This document shows, in pieces, positions 34,265-45,609 of a stretch of 64,000 nucleotides of DNA. The stretch's first letter is position 1; every line of letters begins with the position of its first letter. The stretch lies in contig NADL03000683.1 in assembly GCA_002205965.3 (NCBI GenBank), forward strand, positions 682,001-746,000, read 5' to 3'. This DNA comes from Kappaphycus alvarezii (lineage: Eukaryota > Rhodophyta > Florideophyceae > Gigartinales > Solieriaceae). The translations under genes were made by a program, and so were the position numbers. Below the pieces are notes generated by a model. That model was given only the letters and a program-made list of their open reading frames with translations. It did not search any database and was not told where the DNA came from.

Positions 34265-35217
34265 TTATTCTTCCCTACTCGTAGTCGATTGGGCCGATGA
34301 AAGTAGGGAAACTAAGCTGACCACAGTGTCGAAAGCTCCGGAAATTAGCATAGCGTGGTCCTGAAGACGTGACGGGAGATGCGTTTTGAAGCGATTGACC
34401 ATTATTTGGTCGGAGATTGAGATCTGCATAGTCGTAGATGCGGATCTGAGGCGTTCTCCAAATGAAAAAACTGACTCTATGCGGTCATTCCATCTCATGT
34501 TGAAGAACTTGTCCTGTACTGCGCTAAGCTGAGCCTTATTGCATAGCCGAGCCTCCAAGTGATCTCACAGCTCATCCGCAGTAGCATCCCAGTGAACGCC
34601 TACCAAGGTGTCTTTGACACTGGTTGCATCCCTTTCAAAGGCACAGGAGAACAGACGTCTTTCATCCTTCTCGTGAATTGGAAAGTCTTTAAGAAGACGA
34701 TACCACATGCGCTATGCATCATTGAATGATCCGTCTCCGGCCTTACGGCAACTAGAGTTCTCCAAAGAACTCCTGTATATTTTGTGGGCCACATGTACTG
34801 GATATATGGCAGGGGTCTCCTCTTCAGAACCTCTATTCCCATCTTCTTTTTTCACAGCCTCCACGGCGCGTCCCTCTCCTGCATTGCTTTCCAAAGAATA
34901 GCCTGCCGGGGGCTCCATCATCCTTCCAAACTTCTCAGTTAGCTGAACGACCTCATTCATGGCCATCGAAATACCATTTACTGCCCCGCGGATTTCTGCC
35001 ATCATTGCGACAGAGTACTGACCGGCCTTTGATGTATCTTCCATTTCAATTTCAACGTCGGGAGATTGAGAAACTTCTTCTTGAGCCTCTGGCGGAATCT
35101 CCTGAAGCGCACCACTTTCTTCAGCGTCTTTTGGTATGTCCTCGCTCGGATTCTCCCTTGTTCCTGGACGAACCATGTTTCTTTTTCACAGGCGAAATTT
35201 AGCCTCAAATTTGGCAA
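34265..35217 (-). mobile_element. Gypsy gag region
   Basis: Minus frames at 34,712-35,176 (154 codons, acidic, Pro/Glu-rich), 34,600-34,842 and 34,265-34,558 follow in order. The last has the helical, Arg/Phe/Leu-rich character of capsid (FKTHLPSRLQDHAM). A zinc knuckle was not identified. Broken. Confidence 0.55.
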
Positions 35218-35536
35218 CTATATGCCTTCGTACTGACTTTCTTGAGGACGTCTCCTCTCTTTTTTTGGCAAAATGTCGCCCTTGAGCACTCAAATTGTTG
35301 AGGGAATCCCTCCCAATATACTGTGATTAAACACTCTTGTTTACCGTGCCAACGAGAAGCCGGAATCCCCGGAGTCTGCGAAGCGCCCAACAGACTCACC
35401 AAGCACAAAGATCTTCTAAAACTGCGTTAATTTGCCTTAACGACGGAGTCCCGCCCGCAAATTCCACGACACTCGTACCTTGATTGCACCCTCGCCTTGA
35501 CTTGCTTAGATAGTCGTGCTGTTAAAATCGATTTCA

Positions 35537-35760
35537 TGTTTCAACTTCACTCCGAAGTTATAAAGCACGGACCAGGACTAATAGTAGCACAATCACTGAT
35601 GCCTATCTGGCCTTAGGGACCAGGCCAGGGGCACTTTATATAGACATTTGAGGGGCTCCAATGCAAACTAGGTACATTTCTGACAGAATACTGCTGTACG
35701 TGTTAATGCACTTTGCTGATAACACACGTGTGCGTGCTACGTACTAATAGAACCCTAACA
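35537..35760 (-). repeat. 5' LTR of the Gypsy element
   Basis: The first LTR in the direction of transcription. Read on the minus strand it contains CTATATAAAGTGCCCC (about 35,630-35,645), a well-placed TATA element. It has the TG...CA ends typical of LTRs. Confidence 0.85.
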
Positions 35761-36235
35761 GTACAGTACAGTACAGCGGCCTGCCTGCTGGCTGGTCTTG
35801 CGTCGCCCTTCTAGCAAATTTTACCCAAATTAACTCCGTTTCTTGGTCCCCCTATGCCGACCACTTGTACCAATTATTTAATACGCTTTGGAACATAGGC
35901 TACCCTATTTTTCAATCATTAAAACACACCAATATTTTTATCTATGTGCAGTACTGTGCGGCATTTCATTCTAGTCTCGCTGTTAGTCGATGCACTGTAC
36001 AGTATAGTACAGTATATATATAGCATTAAACAAGGAATACTGTACGGTGGGCGAAATTACTATATATACTGTGCGTTGGTACCCCTTTTTTTAAGTTTTT
36101 CGAGAAAAAAGACTCCATCAAACAAACTGATTTTCGGCAGAATGTTTGTTTTATAAAAAACATATATATATATATATACATATACTGCAGCAAGGTTCCA
36201 GTTTAATCCGGAAATTTTAGCCTTTTTTTCAAAAA
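35761..36235. repeat. (ACAGT)n and (TA)n simple repeats
   Basis: GTACAGTACAGTACAG directly follows the Gypsy LTR, palindromic TACTGTACAGTA-type motifs recur at about 35,990-36,055, and a (TA)n run lies at 36,161-36,180. No coding frame with support. Confidence 0.7.
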
Positions 36236-36960
36236 ATGCTAGTCGAAGGGGTTAAATACCTATACGACAATCCGACGACAAATTATATCAGTGCCCGCCC
36301 AAAGTGCAGTAAACCGCCTGAAATTGCTCCATTCGATCCATTCCAGCACATCGTCCGTCTAAAGGACCCTTCTTTATCGAAAATGGAACTCAGCCGATTC
36401 CTCACTAAATATCAGCATGCGGTCACATTGATATGCTCCAGAAGGAGGGCCCGGGCTCGCATGCGATTGCTCATCGCATTGTAAAAGACCGCGAATGTGT
36501 CAAAAGAGGTATAGCGGACAAAAAAATTAGGCAAAGTGTACGAAAACTGCCGGAAACTCCAACATTTCTGACATAGGTCATAGAGCTTTCGTTTCCGAAG
36601 CAGAAAAAGGGCAAAACTCTGTATCTTAGCTCGTACAGTCGCTCTGCATAAAAATTTCTAAGCATCAGGCGCAGCAATTACTGTCTGCACATCCATACTT
36701 AAAGTTTGAGAAGGCAAGACGCGCACCTTTACTGACCGCACAAAATAAGCAAGATCGTTTAAGATATTATTTCATCGCCATGCCTAGTTGAGACAGAATG
36801 AGGGAGAGAAGTGTTCTCAGATGAGAAAAATTTTAATTTAGACGGTCCAGACGGCTTCGACTCGTATTGCCATGACCTAAGGAAGAATCAGTAGGTTCTA
36901 TCGCATCGCTAGAATGGAGATGGAAGTTTTCAGTACTATTTGAACGTATAAGTTCGGAAA
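36236..36960 (+). pseudogene. Tc1/mariner transposase remains
   Basis: The 36,236-36,484 frame resembles the paired helix-turn-helix N-terminus of Tc1/mariner transposases (DNPTTNYISARPKCSKPPEI, then HIVRLKDPSLSKMELSRFL). Downstream in other frames come LKFEKARRAPLLTAQNKQDR and then, near 36,820-36,890, a segment ending in SDEKNFNLDGPDGFDSY followed by CHDLRK, the hallmark around the first catalytic Asp. Multiple frameshifts and stops separate these pieces, and the later Asp and Glu/Asp boxes are not present because other sequence follows. No inverted repeats or TA duplications were resolved. Clearly dead. Confidence 0.7.
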
Positions 36961-38160
36961 ATGGGGTGTCTTTGCCAAGGCGAGAATGGTCAAAGGGCTT
37001 GAATGGGCATCGCCTCACGGAGGGGAGGCGGGCGATTCACGCAGAAATTCTAAACCAAGTGATTCATCTCGACTACCGTAATATAGGCAAGGGAGAAAAC
37101 TGAAATAAATATGTCTTGATTATCAAGGATGATCTCTCTGGATACGTATGGTTACTGACATGTAAGGAATCCATTGCCGAAATCACTGCACAAGTACCAA
37201 CTAGCTAGTTCGCGGTATTTTGAATTGGTAGAACATAGGCATAAAGGGGTTCAATTCAAGAACACAGTAATCGGCCACTTCAAGGAAGAGCTACACACTG
37301 AACACCACTTCAATCCTGCATACACACCATGGAGCAACGGCACAATGGAATTTTTGTGCAGTGAACTGGCAAAGAAGACACGCGCATTGCTCTCTGAATT
37401 ACAGCTTCCGTTCAATTCACGGCCGAAGCTCATGGCTATCGTACTGTCTGCCTTAGACAATACCGCACTCAAACGAAATATGAACAATTGTCCTATGGAA
37501 TTATTTACCTTTCTGACCCAATATATTACCTTTGCAGGTATCAGAAACAGTCGCGTAGAATACGATTTTGTATCCCTAGAGCAATGCAAAGGAGCGCAAA
37601 TCAAGGAAGTGGCTTTCTACAGGGAAGATATGGAGAAAATTCATCGTGAAGTATCAAGGGTTGCTTCAGCGAAACGAAGAGCAGCCATTGAGTCACACAA
37701 CAGGAAAATCGGCGTTCGCTTCACGAACTTACGGAAGAATATTTGTCTTGAAATGAATACTGCAGAAAAGCTACACGAAAACTATCACTGCGCTAGACAG
37801 GACTGTATCGTGGCACAGAATGCACACGCAAGTATATTTTTGAATTCTAGCACCTCTTGAGTAGAAACAAAGATCTAGTGCATGGTCGCCGTCTTAATTT
37901 TTTTCGAACCCCTTTTTGTGAAGTTGACGAATAAGTAAGAAATCATTTAGCATATAAAAAGACGGTCTTCTGGTAGTTGAGGAGTTTCAGGACATCATTC
38001 GAGAAAAATCAAAGTTAAATTCCTTGCCAAGTGGAAAGAATTCGAGGAAAACGACACAGACTGTGTACTACTCGAAATTTTATAACATTAAGTTCCAAAT
38101 CTTATCATAGAATATCTGAACACCCCCAAAAACCAAGGCATAATGCGGCAAATCGAATTA
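36960..38160 (+). mobile_element. Chromodomain-type Gypsy integrase fragment
   Basis: The 37,174-37,860 frame (228 codons) is an integrase C-terminal half: GVQFKNTVIGHF, HHFNPAYTPWSNGTMEFL (the catalytic-Glu region) and a basic tail. Just upstream (37,030-37,170) is the segment around the first catalytic Asp, with KYVLIIKDDLSGYVWL character. About 37,985-38,130 reads as a chromodomain-like piece (IKVKFLAKWKEFEEN). These parts place it in a chromodomain-bearing Ty3/Gypsy lineage, different from the 24.8-35.8 kb element. Broken, several breaks; no LTRs identified. Confidence 0.65.
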
Positions 38161-38169
38161 ATTAAGTTT

Positions 38170-39060
38170 CTATAACCAAATCTTATTCTAAGAGTTGGCC
38201 ATGAATGGATACTTGACCTCTCGCAAGATACAGCGGAATCTTTATGAGGCGCACAGAATGATTAAGTTGAACCAAGAAGCCGCAACCATAGAGTACAGAA
38301 GCGTTGCGAGAGATCAATTTGTGCGTAAGTCGCATTTGATACCCAAAAGCTGAAACGCAAGATGTAATAGCAACCAGCATTAGAAAACAGCAAGCCACCC
38401 AATTATGCGCATATGCGTGAGTCCGGACTTTAGTTTTGTGGAAACAAGCCGCCCAGGAGCTTATTCGAACAGCAAAGAATGCTTTATAAAGAAACTCAAG
38501 ATCTCAGGAGAGGAAGTCTGGGGGCATCCGCCGAAGCGTGGAATTCTTTGGTGTCCATATTCTGTGCCTCCCTTTAACTCAGCACCAGCCAGTAACCACT
38601 ATTAGCTTTTCCAGACATTTTGGTGGGTAAGATTATGTCCCCAAGCTGGGTAGATAAGTCCTCATTCTACGCATATGCAGCATCAGCGTACATGTTTTCT
38701 TAAAGTCAATTCTCTTGATACCATTACCCTATGTAAATTCTACGCCTTTTTTAAATTCTTCAACATCTTTTTTGAAAAACTTTTCTCAGTCATTTTCGCT
38801 GCTTGATTGATGAGGCAGCATAATTCGGGGCGCGTGCTTGCTAACCAGGACAACAAAGGGTGAAGTCGCCTAAAACCTGGAAATGAGTAGTTAGCAGTCG
38901 CGAGAGGAACCTTTTCGATATTTTCTCTTGATTCATTGTAAAATTTTTGTGTGATTTCACCCCTTTGCCTTTTTTGTGACAGCTGACAGCTCTCAAAGAG
39001 GCTTACAGGTATTTCTGAACTTTACCGTTAAACCTAGAACTTGACCGATATGTTTATGAT
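38170..39060. other. No secure feature
   Basis: The minus frame 38,183-38,398 begins with a hydrophobic signal-like stretch, but plus-strand translation here looks at least as protein-like and may continue the preceding Gypsy relic. I cannot decide between these. The remaining sequence is AT-rich with no repeats seen. Confidence 0.3.
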
Positions 39061-39071
39061 CTGTGCAGTGC

Positions 39072-39420
39072 TGTAAGCTTGAGCTGATCTACTTTAGATC
39101 AGCTCAAGCAGGTTTAGGGTTAGACACTCACCGTTGTTTACATGTCTTCTGGAAACTTCCTTAGATCAACAGAAATCATCAGTCGACTCGCCTTGAAGTC
39201 TATATAAGCCCCGGTCTCTCTCCATCTTCTACTTGACTAAAGTTCCTCATCACCTTTTGCTCTCTCATCTCTCCTTCTCGGCCCCTCACTCTTTTTTACC
39301 CTTCTCTCTCTCTCTTCTGCTCTCCTGCTCTCTGCCTCACCCTCTTTCTTGCTCCCTCGCTCCCTGTCTCTCGTTCTGTCCATCATAAAACTCCTAGGAA
39401 ATGGCGTCTGTATCACAGTA
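39072..39420 (+). repeat. LTR-like promoter repeat, plus orientation
   Basis: Starts TGTAAGCTTGAGC. A perfect 15-bp inverted repeat (39,077-39,091 and 39,095-39,109, 3-nt loop) is followed by TTTAGGGTTAG (39,113-39,123), a plant-type telo-box, a TCAGTCGACTCGCC block, TATATAAG (39,201-39,208) and a 150-bp pyrimidine-rich tract. The reverse-complement partner is at 9052-9410. The order resembles a compact promoter of LTR type. It abuts the end of the opposite-strand Copia relic at about 39,425. Confidence 0.6.
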
Positions 39421-39424
39421 CCAA

Positions 39425-42350
39425 AGGAATCAAAATGATCATATACTGTGGGCCTAGAGTCAAACCTCTCAATTTAGTTGACGTGATTCCTTCGAATTCT
39501 TTTTTATTAGCTTGCATATTGTCGTCAACCTATATTCCAATAGTGTCTACTAAGTAACCATAGGATATCTTGGCATAAAACGCCTAGTCTCCAGTTGTTG
39601 GCATCGCACCCATATCTTCTTTCATACTGTAGTGAATAGTCCCATCCCAACAGTCTCCTGCCTCGCATATTCCATAAAATCTGCGATTTAAATCTAGTAA
39701 TTCATCTTCTGTGATTCACAAGATTTCGGGTTCATCGCGTTTCGGTAGGATGAAAATCTTTCTGGGAAGTTCATACTTGCTTTACATTTAGGCTTGATTA
39801 AAATTTTGCGAAAAGACAGGAAAATTTTCTATAGCAGCGACGGATAGTATCAGCATAATCGACCAGTATCAAAACGTTGCGGTGTCCTGTACCATGTATT
39901 TTTTTGTCTTTTTCTCTATAACTTTGGGCGATTTGTCTTCCTTCCTCCTTTTTATCACCTCTTCCAATGTTCTGAACTGAAAGAATAAAGCTTTCACCTA
40001 AAATATTGGCACCATTTGGAACCTCGTATTCGAGAATAGCTTTTCGGGCCTTGCGTTCTTTGATTTTTTTGATCCCAGAGAGCTTTGCTGGCCTCAATAT
40101 TAATTTATTATATCTCGAATCAATAGGAGGTATTACTTCCGTGACATTGACCCTATTGTACGCAATTTTCACTATAATTTCATCAAATTCATCCTTAATT
40201 CGTTTCGATCCTTGTTAATTGCTTCTTGTTTTCGATAATAGGTCAAATATAGCTCTCCCTTGGTTCTCTTCTTGCTTGCGTTCCAATATAATTGACTAAA
40301 ATGTTCCGTCGAAAAATTTCTCCGAACTCTCCTTGTTGGAAGATCACACAGCAGCTTCCTCGATGCCTTCTGATTGTTGGTATCGGCAATAGTCGGGGTC
40401 TCATTTTCGAGTGAATTGTATCCTTCGTGACCTAGCATAGTAGTCAGAGGTATCTTCTCACCGTAGCGCTTCACCTTGTCAGTGGAAGCGGTAATAAGAC
40501 TGTCTCCATTGTCCGAAGTCAGTATTTCTCGCGAATATTGTGGATAATCGGACGCCAAATGTTTGTTTCCCACGGGCTCCTCTCTGCATGAGCAATTTTT
40601 CTCCAATTGAGTGCATAAAATCTGCCGCCGAAATTACATTCTGTTTTTAGCGCGGTAGCTAATCTCTTACTGTGCGATATCTTTTTCATTTCCTTACAAA
40701 CCTCTGTGCGTGCCCTCATGCGAGATGTGTGCCATGGTAATTCATTAGGGATTACTGGATTACGCGGGACAATTCCGGAGACTAGAAGGATTTTAAAGAG
40801 GTTTCATGGACCTTTTATGTCATTAAGGGCAGTTGCAGCGCAAGACAACAATCTATGTGTGTGTAATAGGTGATTATCTTGATGAAATAATTCCATAAAT
40901 ACGGTTAGTATCGTTCGCCAACGCCAATTTCGTTCTGGATCTCAACGCCAGAGGACTCATCTGATGTACTGTATGTATATAGCAACTTTATGCACTCGGA
41001 AGATGCGAATTGTGGCCATTGATCCGTTGCCACGGTGTCCTGAAATTTAACATACTTGGAGACCTGGAAACCCAAATCTTCATGAAGGCGCTCCACACAG
41101 CTGAGGTTGACTAATGGTTGAGAACGAAGGCGGCCCTAAATTTAGCGTCCTTGTCCACGATGCGTACTATCGTTTTTTCTACGAGCTTCATAAGGTCCAT
41201 ATCAACCGTGAGATTGAACACAAAAACTAATTTGGCACAGAAACCCTAAAGCTGTGTAGAGCGGCTGACTATCTTTGGCAAACCTCGTATGTGGCTGTGA
41301 TTTTGTCAAGGTCATCGAGGAGTTTCGAAGACATTCCCTCAGAGTCAGCCCGCCGCATCACAACGTATGGATTCCCTGGGCGATGATGCTCTAAGTACCT
41401 ATGGATCTTCCGTAGCTCTGAATTCTTGAAGTAAACGATGACGTGCCATTCTATATAGAGGTAACCTCTCTTTCGCAGAAGAGGGATTGACCAGTCATCG
41501 GACTTAGATATCATGTCATCTTCGCCGAATTCTAGTATGATTTGAGCTTTAGTTAGAAAATCAAGTACGAGAGAGCGGAATATCAATATCAAAAAAGTCT
41601 GTGGTAATTGTAAGGAATAGGTATCTTGGCACGGGAATGTGGATCATTATTTGCCCATTTCTTCGGTTTTTGGAGTCTCCAAGCTTAAATATTCGCTTCG
41701 TTCCCATTGCTTTATCGTCAATACTCACATTTATTAATTTAAAATACCCTTGTGCTTAGAGTAGACCAATAGCAGTCCGCTGGGATCCTGACTCTAGGCA
41801 TGCGGCGTCAAATTAGCAAGAAGTAGCTTAGTTCTAACTTTCTTAAATGAAGAAGTTTTCGTTTGGATCCAAATCTATGTTAAAGTCGATTTTCATGCTG
41901 ATGCTTTCGGAAACTCTGTCAATTGCAGTAATATGGGGCTCGTAGTGGTCTTACTTTCCCTCTAGTACTGATTGGAATATCGCTTTGTCTTCAGATTCAC
42001 CTGAGTTGGATGCAGATACCTCATATTTGGTTGCCCAGTCGTCTATTTGTTGACATAGCTCTGCAAGGACGTGTTGTAAAGAGTTTTTCCTTGAGTTTTT
42101 CCTTTGATATTAATCCAGTCTCCTTCCTTCAGCCATAGAATTGTTGATTGGCATTTTTCACTGCTTATTCTGTTTATTTGGATCCCCACTGTTGAAAACC
42201 CCAGATAAACTTAGAGCTTGAAGTTGGAACTCCATGGAGTGCTGCGATTATTCCTGACTTCTTGAGGATCTCGGCCATAACTCCCTTGTCTGGAAAAGTT
42301 TAAGATGGTTTTTTCATCATATCCATACCTCCCCTTTCGGAGAACATTAT
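39425..42350 (-). mobile_element. Copia-type retroelement relic
   Basis: Minus-strand parts in order: protease region with a SGSQRTAIG-type motif (about 41,800-41,830), the integrase zinc-binding side and linker (41,269-41,592, with ELRKIHRYLEHH), integrase core (about 41,240-40,905, ending in VEIQNEIGVGERY), a linker (40,172-40,719) and reverse transcriptase (40,172 down to about 39,430, with ILGESFILSVQN, KKIHGTGHRNVL and a GICEAGDCWD-like segment). The order protease-integrase-RT is diagnostic of Copia. Broken, many breaks, old. LTRs were not identified. Confidence 0.65.
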
Positions 42351-42595
42351 CATTCGCTTTAGTGACATGCGATTCTTTTTCAAACTGTTTATTCGCGTCT
42401 AGTTCTCCTTACAACAATTTTGTAGTGCAATTGGCACTCACACTGTACTGCCATCGGCAGAGCTGATTTTGGTGGTCTTTTTTTGATCTGATTCACTGCT
42501 AACCAGCAGGCACTGTACTGTACAGTAAGGGCAATTTTCGCTTGACGCCCACTATTATTCCCGGTACTGTATAACCACCCGAGGGGGATTGACGG

Positions 42596-42769
42596 CATGA
42601 AATCCGGACCGCTCGGCCCGCAAATTGGACCTGATATTTTCGCAGGTGAAAGATACCTATTGGGTCAAGTGTCGAATTTACTTATCTCTAACTTGGATCT
42701 TCCTTACTTGGCTGACCCTAATTTCACTCACCTCGCCGTCGTAGATAACCCTAACCTAGCTAACTAGTA
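42596..42769 (+). CDS. Hypothetical 57-aa ORF
   Basis: Short complete frame from ATG 42,596 to TAG, reading MKSGPLGPQIGPDIFAGERY onwards and ending PNFTHLAVVDNPNLAN. Its composition is protein-like and hydrophobic-balanced rather than random. No family is recognised. It could be the N-terminus of a longer gene continuing at 43.0 kb or a gag start of an unrecognised element. The TACTGTACTGTACAGTA motif lies about 80 bp upstream. Confidence 0.25.
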
Positions 42770-43032
42770 TTTGTACCTACCCGGCGAATAGGGCTCGAGA
42801 TTAAACAGCCACCCCGGTGTTGGCTCTGAACTTGACTCCCAACTTCCTCCTTTTCAGAAACCTTGCCATCGGCAACTTTGGCTATAGCTACGTTTATCCG
42901 AGAAGGTCCCCCTTTTTATTTCCCCTCCTTTCTATCCGATATTATAATTCCCCTTTTGTTGCTTGTTTGTGATAATTATTCACACTTGGCGCTCCGGACT
43001 CCGGCGTCTATAAACAAATAGGCACTTCAAGG

Positions 43033-43560
43033 TTGTCTTTGGTGACAACATCCTTATCTCTAAAGGAGATATTCAGCACTGCTGACCCACTACTACATCT
43101 ACTTTGTCCAGTATTAGACCCCTGGTGTCTACGGTTCTTTGGAATCGACCCTTATCAAGTTTCTAGTATTCCACGGAGCAAGGTCCGGCCTTACAACCCG
43201 GAGGACAAGTATAACGCACAGCCGTCCAAGGGATCACCCCCGCTCTTCCAGCTCCACTTCTCCTCGCCACCGGTGAGCTATGCTACTGCATCGCAGAGTG
43301 CTTAAAGAGAAAGAGGGACAGCGAACGCCCTGTGGGTCTTGGTGTTTGTGTGTTGGTTTCTCATTTTCTGACGGTGTTCCGTTTCTAGACGAGAAGAACT
43401 GCGCACCGCACATTCCACTACAATCTGGAACGAGATATTGTGCGTCGCAACTCTGCTCAGCGGTTCTGGGGATCAAGGGTGCCAACGATTCCCCCTGAAG
43501 AAACTCTATTTTTACGGGTCTACGCAGTAGGACTGCGGTACACGGAGGGATAGCTTCGTA
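43033..43560 (+). CDS. Hypothetical gene, possibly with one intron
   Basis: The frame 43,033-43,305 (90 codons) contains DPYQVSSIPRSKVRPYNPED. Further on, TTTCTAG at about 43,386 with an upstream TTCTGAC branch-like site looks like a splice acceptor, and behind it one frame stays open to a TAG at about 43,553, including RRNSAQRFWGSRVPTIPPEE. AATAAA follows at about 43,612. No donor could be fixed (GTGTTTGT near 43,340 is a weak choice). It could be a small host gene or a transposon piece; function unknown. Confidence 0.2.
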
Positions 43561-43639
43561 ATGAGTCTTTAAACTTTCGAGAACGCTTCAGGTGCCTCAA
43601 AAGCCTCCGTGAATAAAAGTCGGTAGTACGCAGAGAATT

Positions 43640-44790
43640 ACAGTATTTTTGGCTCTGGTCTTGCGCACGGGAGAGTTTTATTCGCGATTTATCATCTTGA
43701 CTGCTTGTTGAAAATTCTGAGCGTAGGTGTTGAATTCTACCAGATAGTACCTTTTTGCGTCTTTGGACAAGATTTTTGACATTTTATCAGAGCTTTTGTG
43801 TAGTTTATAGTATGTAGTCGCGAGCTACTTTGAATTATTCGTCTACAACGTCTATACATCATTCTCCCAGATCTCCGGAAAACTTCTTGCCGGGGTCTTT
43901 CAGTATCATTGCAATATAATGGGCAGGCCGATTGTTCCCATTCGCAGAGTTTCCTGATGCGTTATCATTACTAAGAGACTACATATTATACGGAGTTTTG
44001 GTAGAGATATCTGCCGTGGTCGAAGCCTGCTCGCTAATACCTGTTTCGGAATTGTGATAGGAGCCTCCCGGTATTCAAGATCGTCTTAGAGCCCATGTAA
44101 AAGAGTTTGTACGATTCTTCGTGACGAATGCGGTTGTCATTTGAGCTCTCGAGCGTTTGAAGGTTTCTTAATTCCATCGAGACGAAGGTTAGATCACCAG
44201 TCTTCTTAGTGAGTAACTTGAAAGGTGTAAAAAACTCGTAAACATTATCTCCAACTGTTCACCTGGTAAATCATCCAAAGATCGGTAGAAGAATTTGAAC
44301 CCTTTCTGAGCACTTAGCGAGCTCAACGCCATATCAGTTATGAGTTTCTCAACGTAATGGCTTTCGCTACCTGGCCCAGCTCCACCTTGGCTCCTGTTAG
44401 CCAATTGGAAAACGATTCATTTTCTATTTTATTATTTATTGAGGAGGAATTAAAGTTCTATTTTCGTAGAGTGACACAAAATATGGGAGTCAAAACAAGA
44501 GACCTATGCTAAATGTATCCCTTTGCAGTCTTATCGGTATCCAATTGAAATTCTTGATAGCATCAAGGCTCTCCAACCTTTAACGGCCAATCCCTTACTG
44601 TCGTAGGGCTCAGGTTACTCCGACCCTTGGCAGCCAGTCCCCTGCTTGCTGAAAGATAGATTACTTAGACACTTGGCGAGGAGTCGCCACGCTCCTGAGA
44701 GGGAGTAGTTTGCTGCAGTCGTATACCTGCACAGGACCGGTAAAGGTGGCTATAACTCTGTTCGGGATATCCTCCGGAGATATCGATGAT
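43640..44790. other. No recognised feature
   Basis: Only short frames (for example 44,189-44,404, minus) without motifs. No repeat partner was noticed. Confidence 0.35.
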
Positions 44791-44795
44791 AGCAG

Positions 44796-45438
44796 CTATC
44801 CGTCCCTTACTTTATAGAAGTCTTCACCCTGGCTATCCCCTTTTTGACCCAGCAACAAAGCCAGCACGAATCCCAACATACTAATTTTCCAGCAAAGAGA
44901 TAGTTTTATTCCTTTTAGTCTTTCGTCAATCAGTATAGCTGTTACCGAATTAGCGACGAACCACCCTGGTCCCCATGTAATTTTCTTAGTCAATGCAACG
45001 ATTCGTCGGGAGAGTTATAGAAAGGGTGACATGCAATCTCCTTCTCGAGATGAAGAGCTGACGTTCAGGTGGAACTTTAGCCGAAAGACCACTTCCCCTG
45101 AGACTTTCTCCTGCCTGAGAAATTTGAATATCCATAGGCTGCAGCACCCTGGATGTGACGCACATTGTTACCTGTATAGCTGTACCTTGTGGTGGGCTGG
45201 GCCTTAACAGCGTCAACCCAATGTCTTCACCAGATTGCGCGCGGGCTACGACCACTATCCCACCCAGTCCAGATCTGCCCACGAAAGGTCGAGATTTTGG
45301 CGAGCTTCGGTAACCTCTGACAACCTTAAACTGGAGTAGATACAAGAAAAGGAGAAAGAAACTCGAGAAGTCACAAATACAAAACAGAAAAAAACTGAGT
45401 TTCCACGTAAACAGAGTAGAAAAGATCTGTGGATGCAT
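44796..45438 (-). pseudogene. Hypothetical membrane-anchored protein, frameshifted
   Basis: The frame 44,986-45,438 (150 codons) has a strongly hydrophobic segment near the start (FFLFCICDFSSFFLLFLYLL, about residues 16-35), then a basic, beta-rich part with GGIVVVARAQSGEDIGLTLL. It ends where a second frame, 44,796-44,993, takes over one frame off, with KISMLGFVLALLLGQ as another possible membrane helix. The pair suggests one gene with a frameshift near 44,990. The hydrophobic N-terminus derives from a TTC/TTT-rich tract, so chance cannot be excluded. No family recognised. Confidence 0.25.
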
Positions 45439-45609
45439 GAGTGGTATCCGGCGGGAGAGAGGAAAGTACCCTGTGGAGGAGTGAGACAGTGGTCGGTAGA
45501 GGAGGGGGAAACGGGATGAGTGAAGTGATCAGCGAGAACATTGCAGTGGATGGGCGATTCGTGCAATGGGACTGATTAGTTTTGTAACAATAAGTTGTTT
45601 GTAACAAGG

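Larger units (their letters stand above)
24853..35760 (-). mobile_element. Ty3/Gypsy LTR retrotransposon, whole outline, broken
   Basis: Bounded by two 224-bp direct repeats starting TGTT and ending AACA (24,853-25,076 and 35,537-35,760), flanked on both sides by GTAC (24,849-24,852 and 35,761-35,764), a likely target duplication. Minus-strand parts from 5' to 3': gag (about 35,217-34,265), protease region (34,015-33,695), reverse transcriptase and RNase H (33,676 downwards), integrase (29,399-28,325), a basic C-terminal tail (28,076-27,684) and an additional coding region (27,163-25,150). A Harbinger DNA transposon lies inside it. The LTRs differ at about 30 of 224 positions by eye, so the insertion is old. 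Several breaks. No clear tRNA primer site was recognised next to the 5' LTR. Confidence 0.85.

Noticed and set aside
36161-36180. (TA)n run as a possible mariner target or TIR
   Set aside because: A plain microsatellite; no inverted partner was found on the other side of the mariner remains.
38183-38398. Minus ORF with signal-peptide-like start
   Set aside because: The opposite strand is at least as protein-like and may continue the Gypsy relic; there is no supporting context for a secreted protein.
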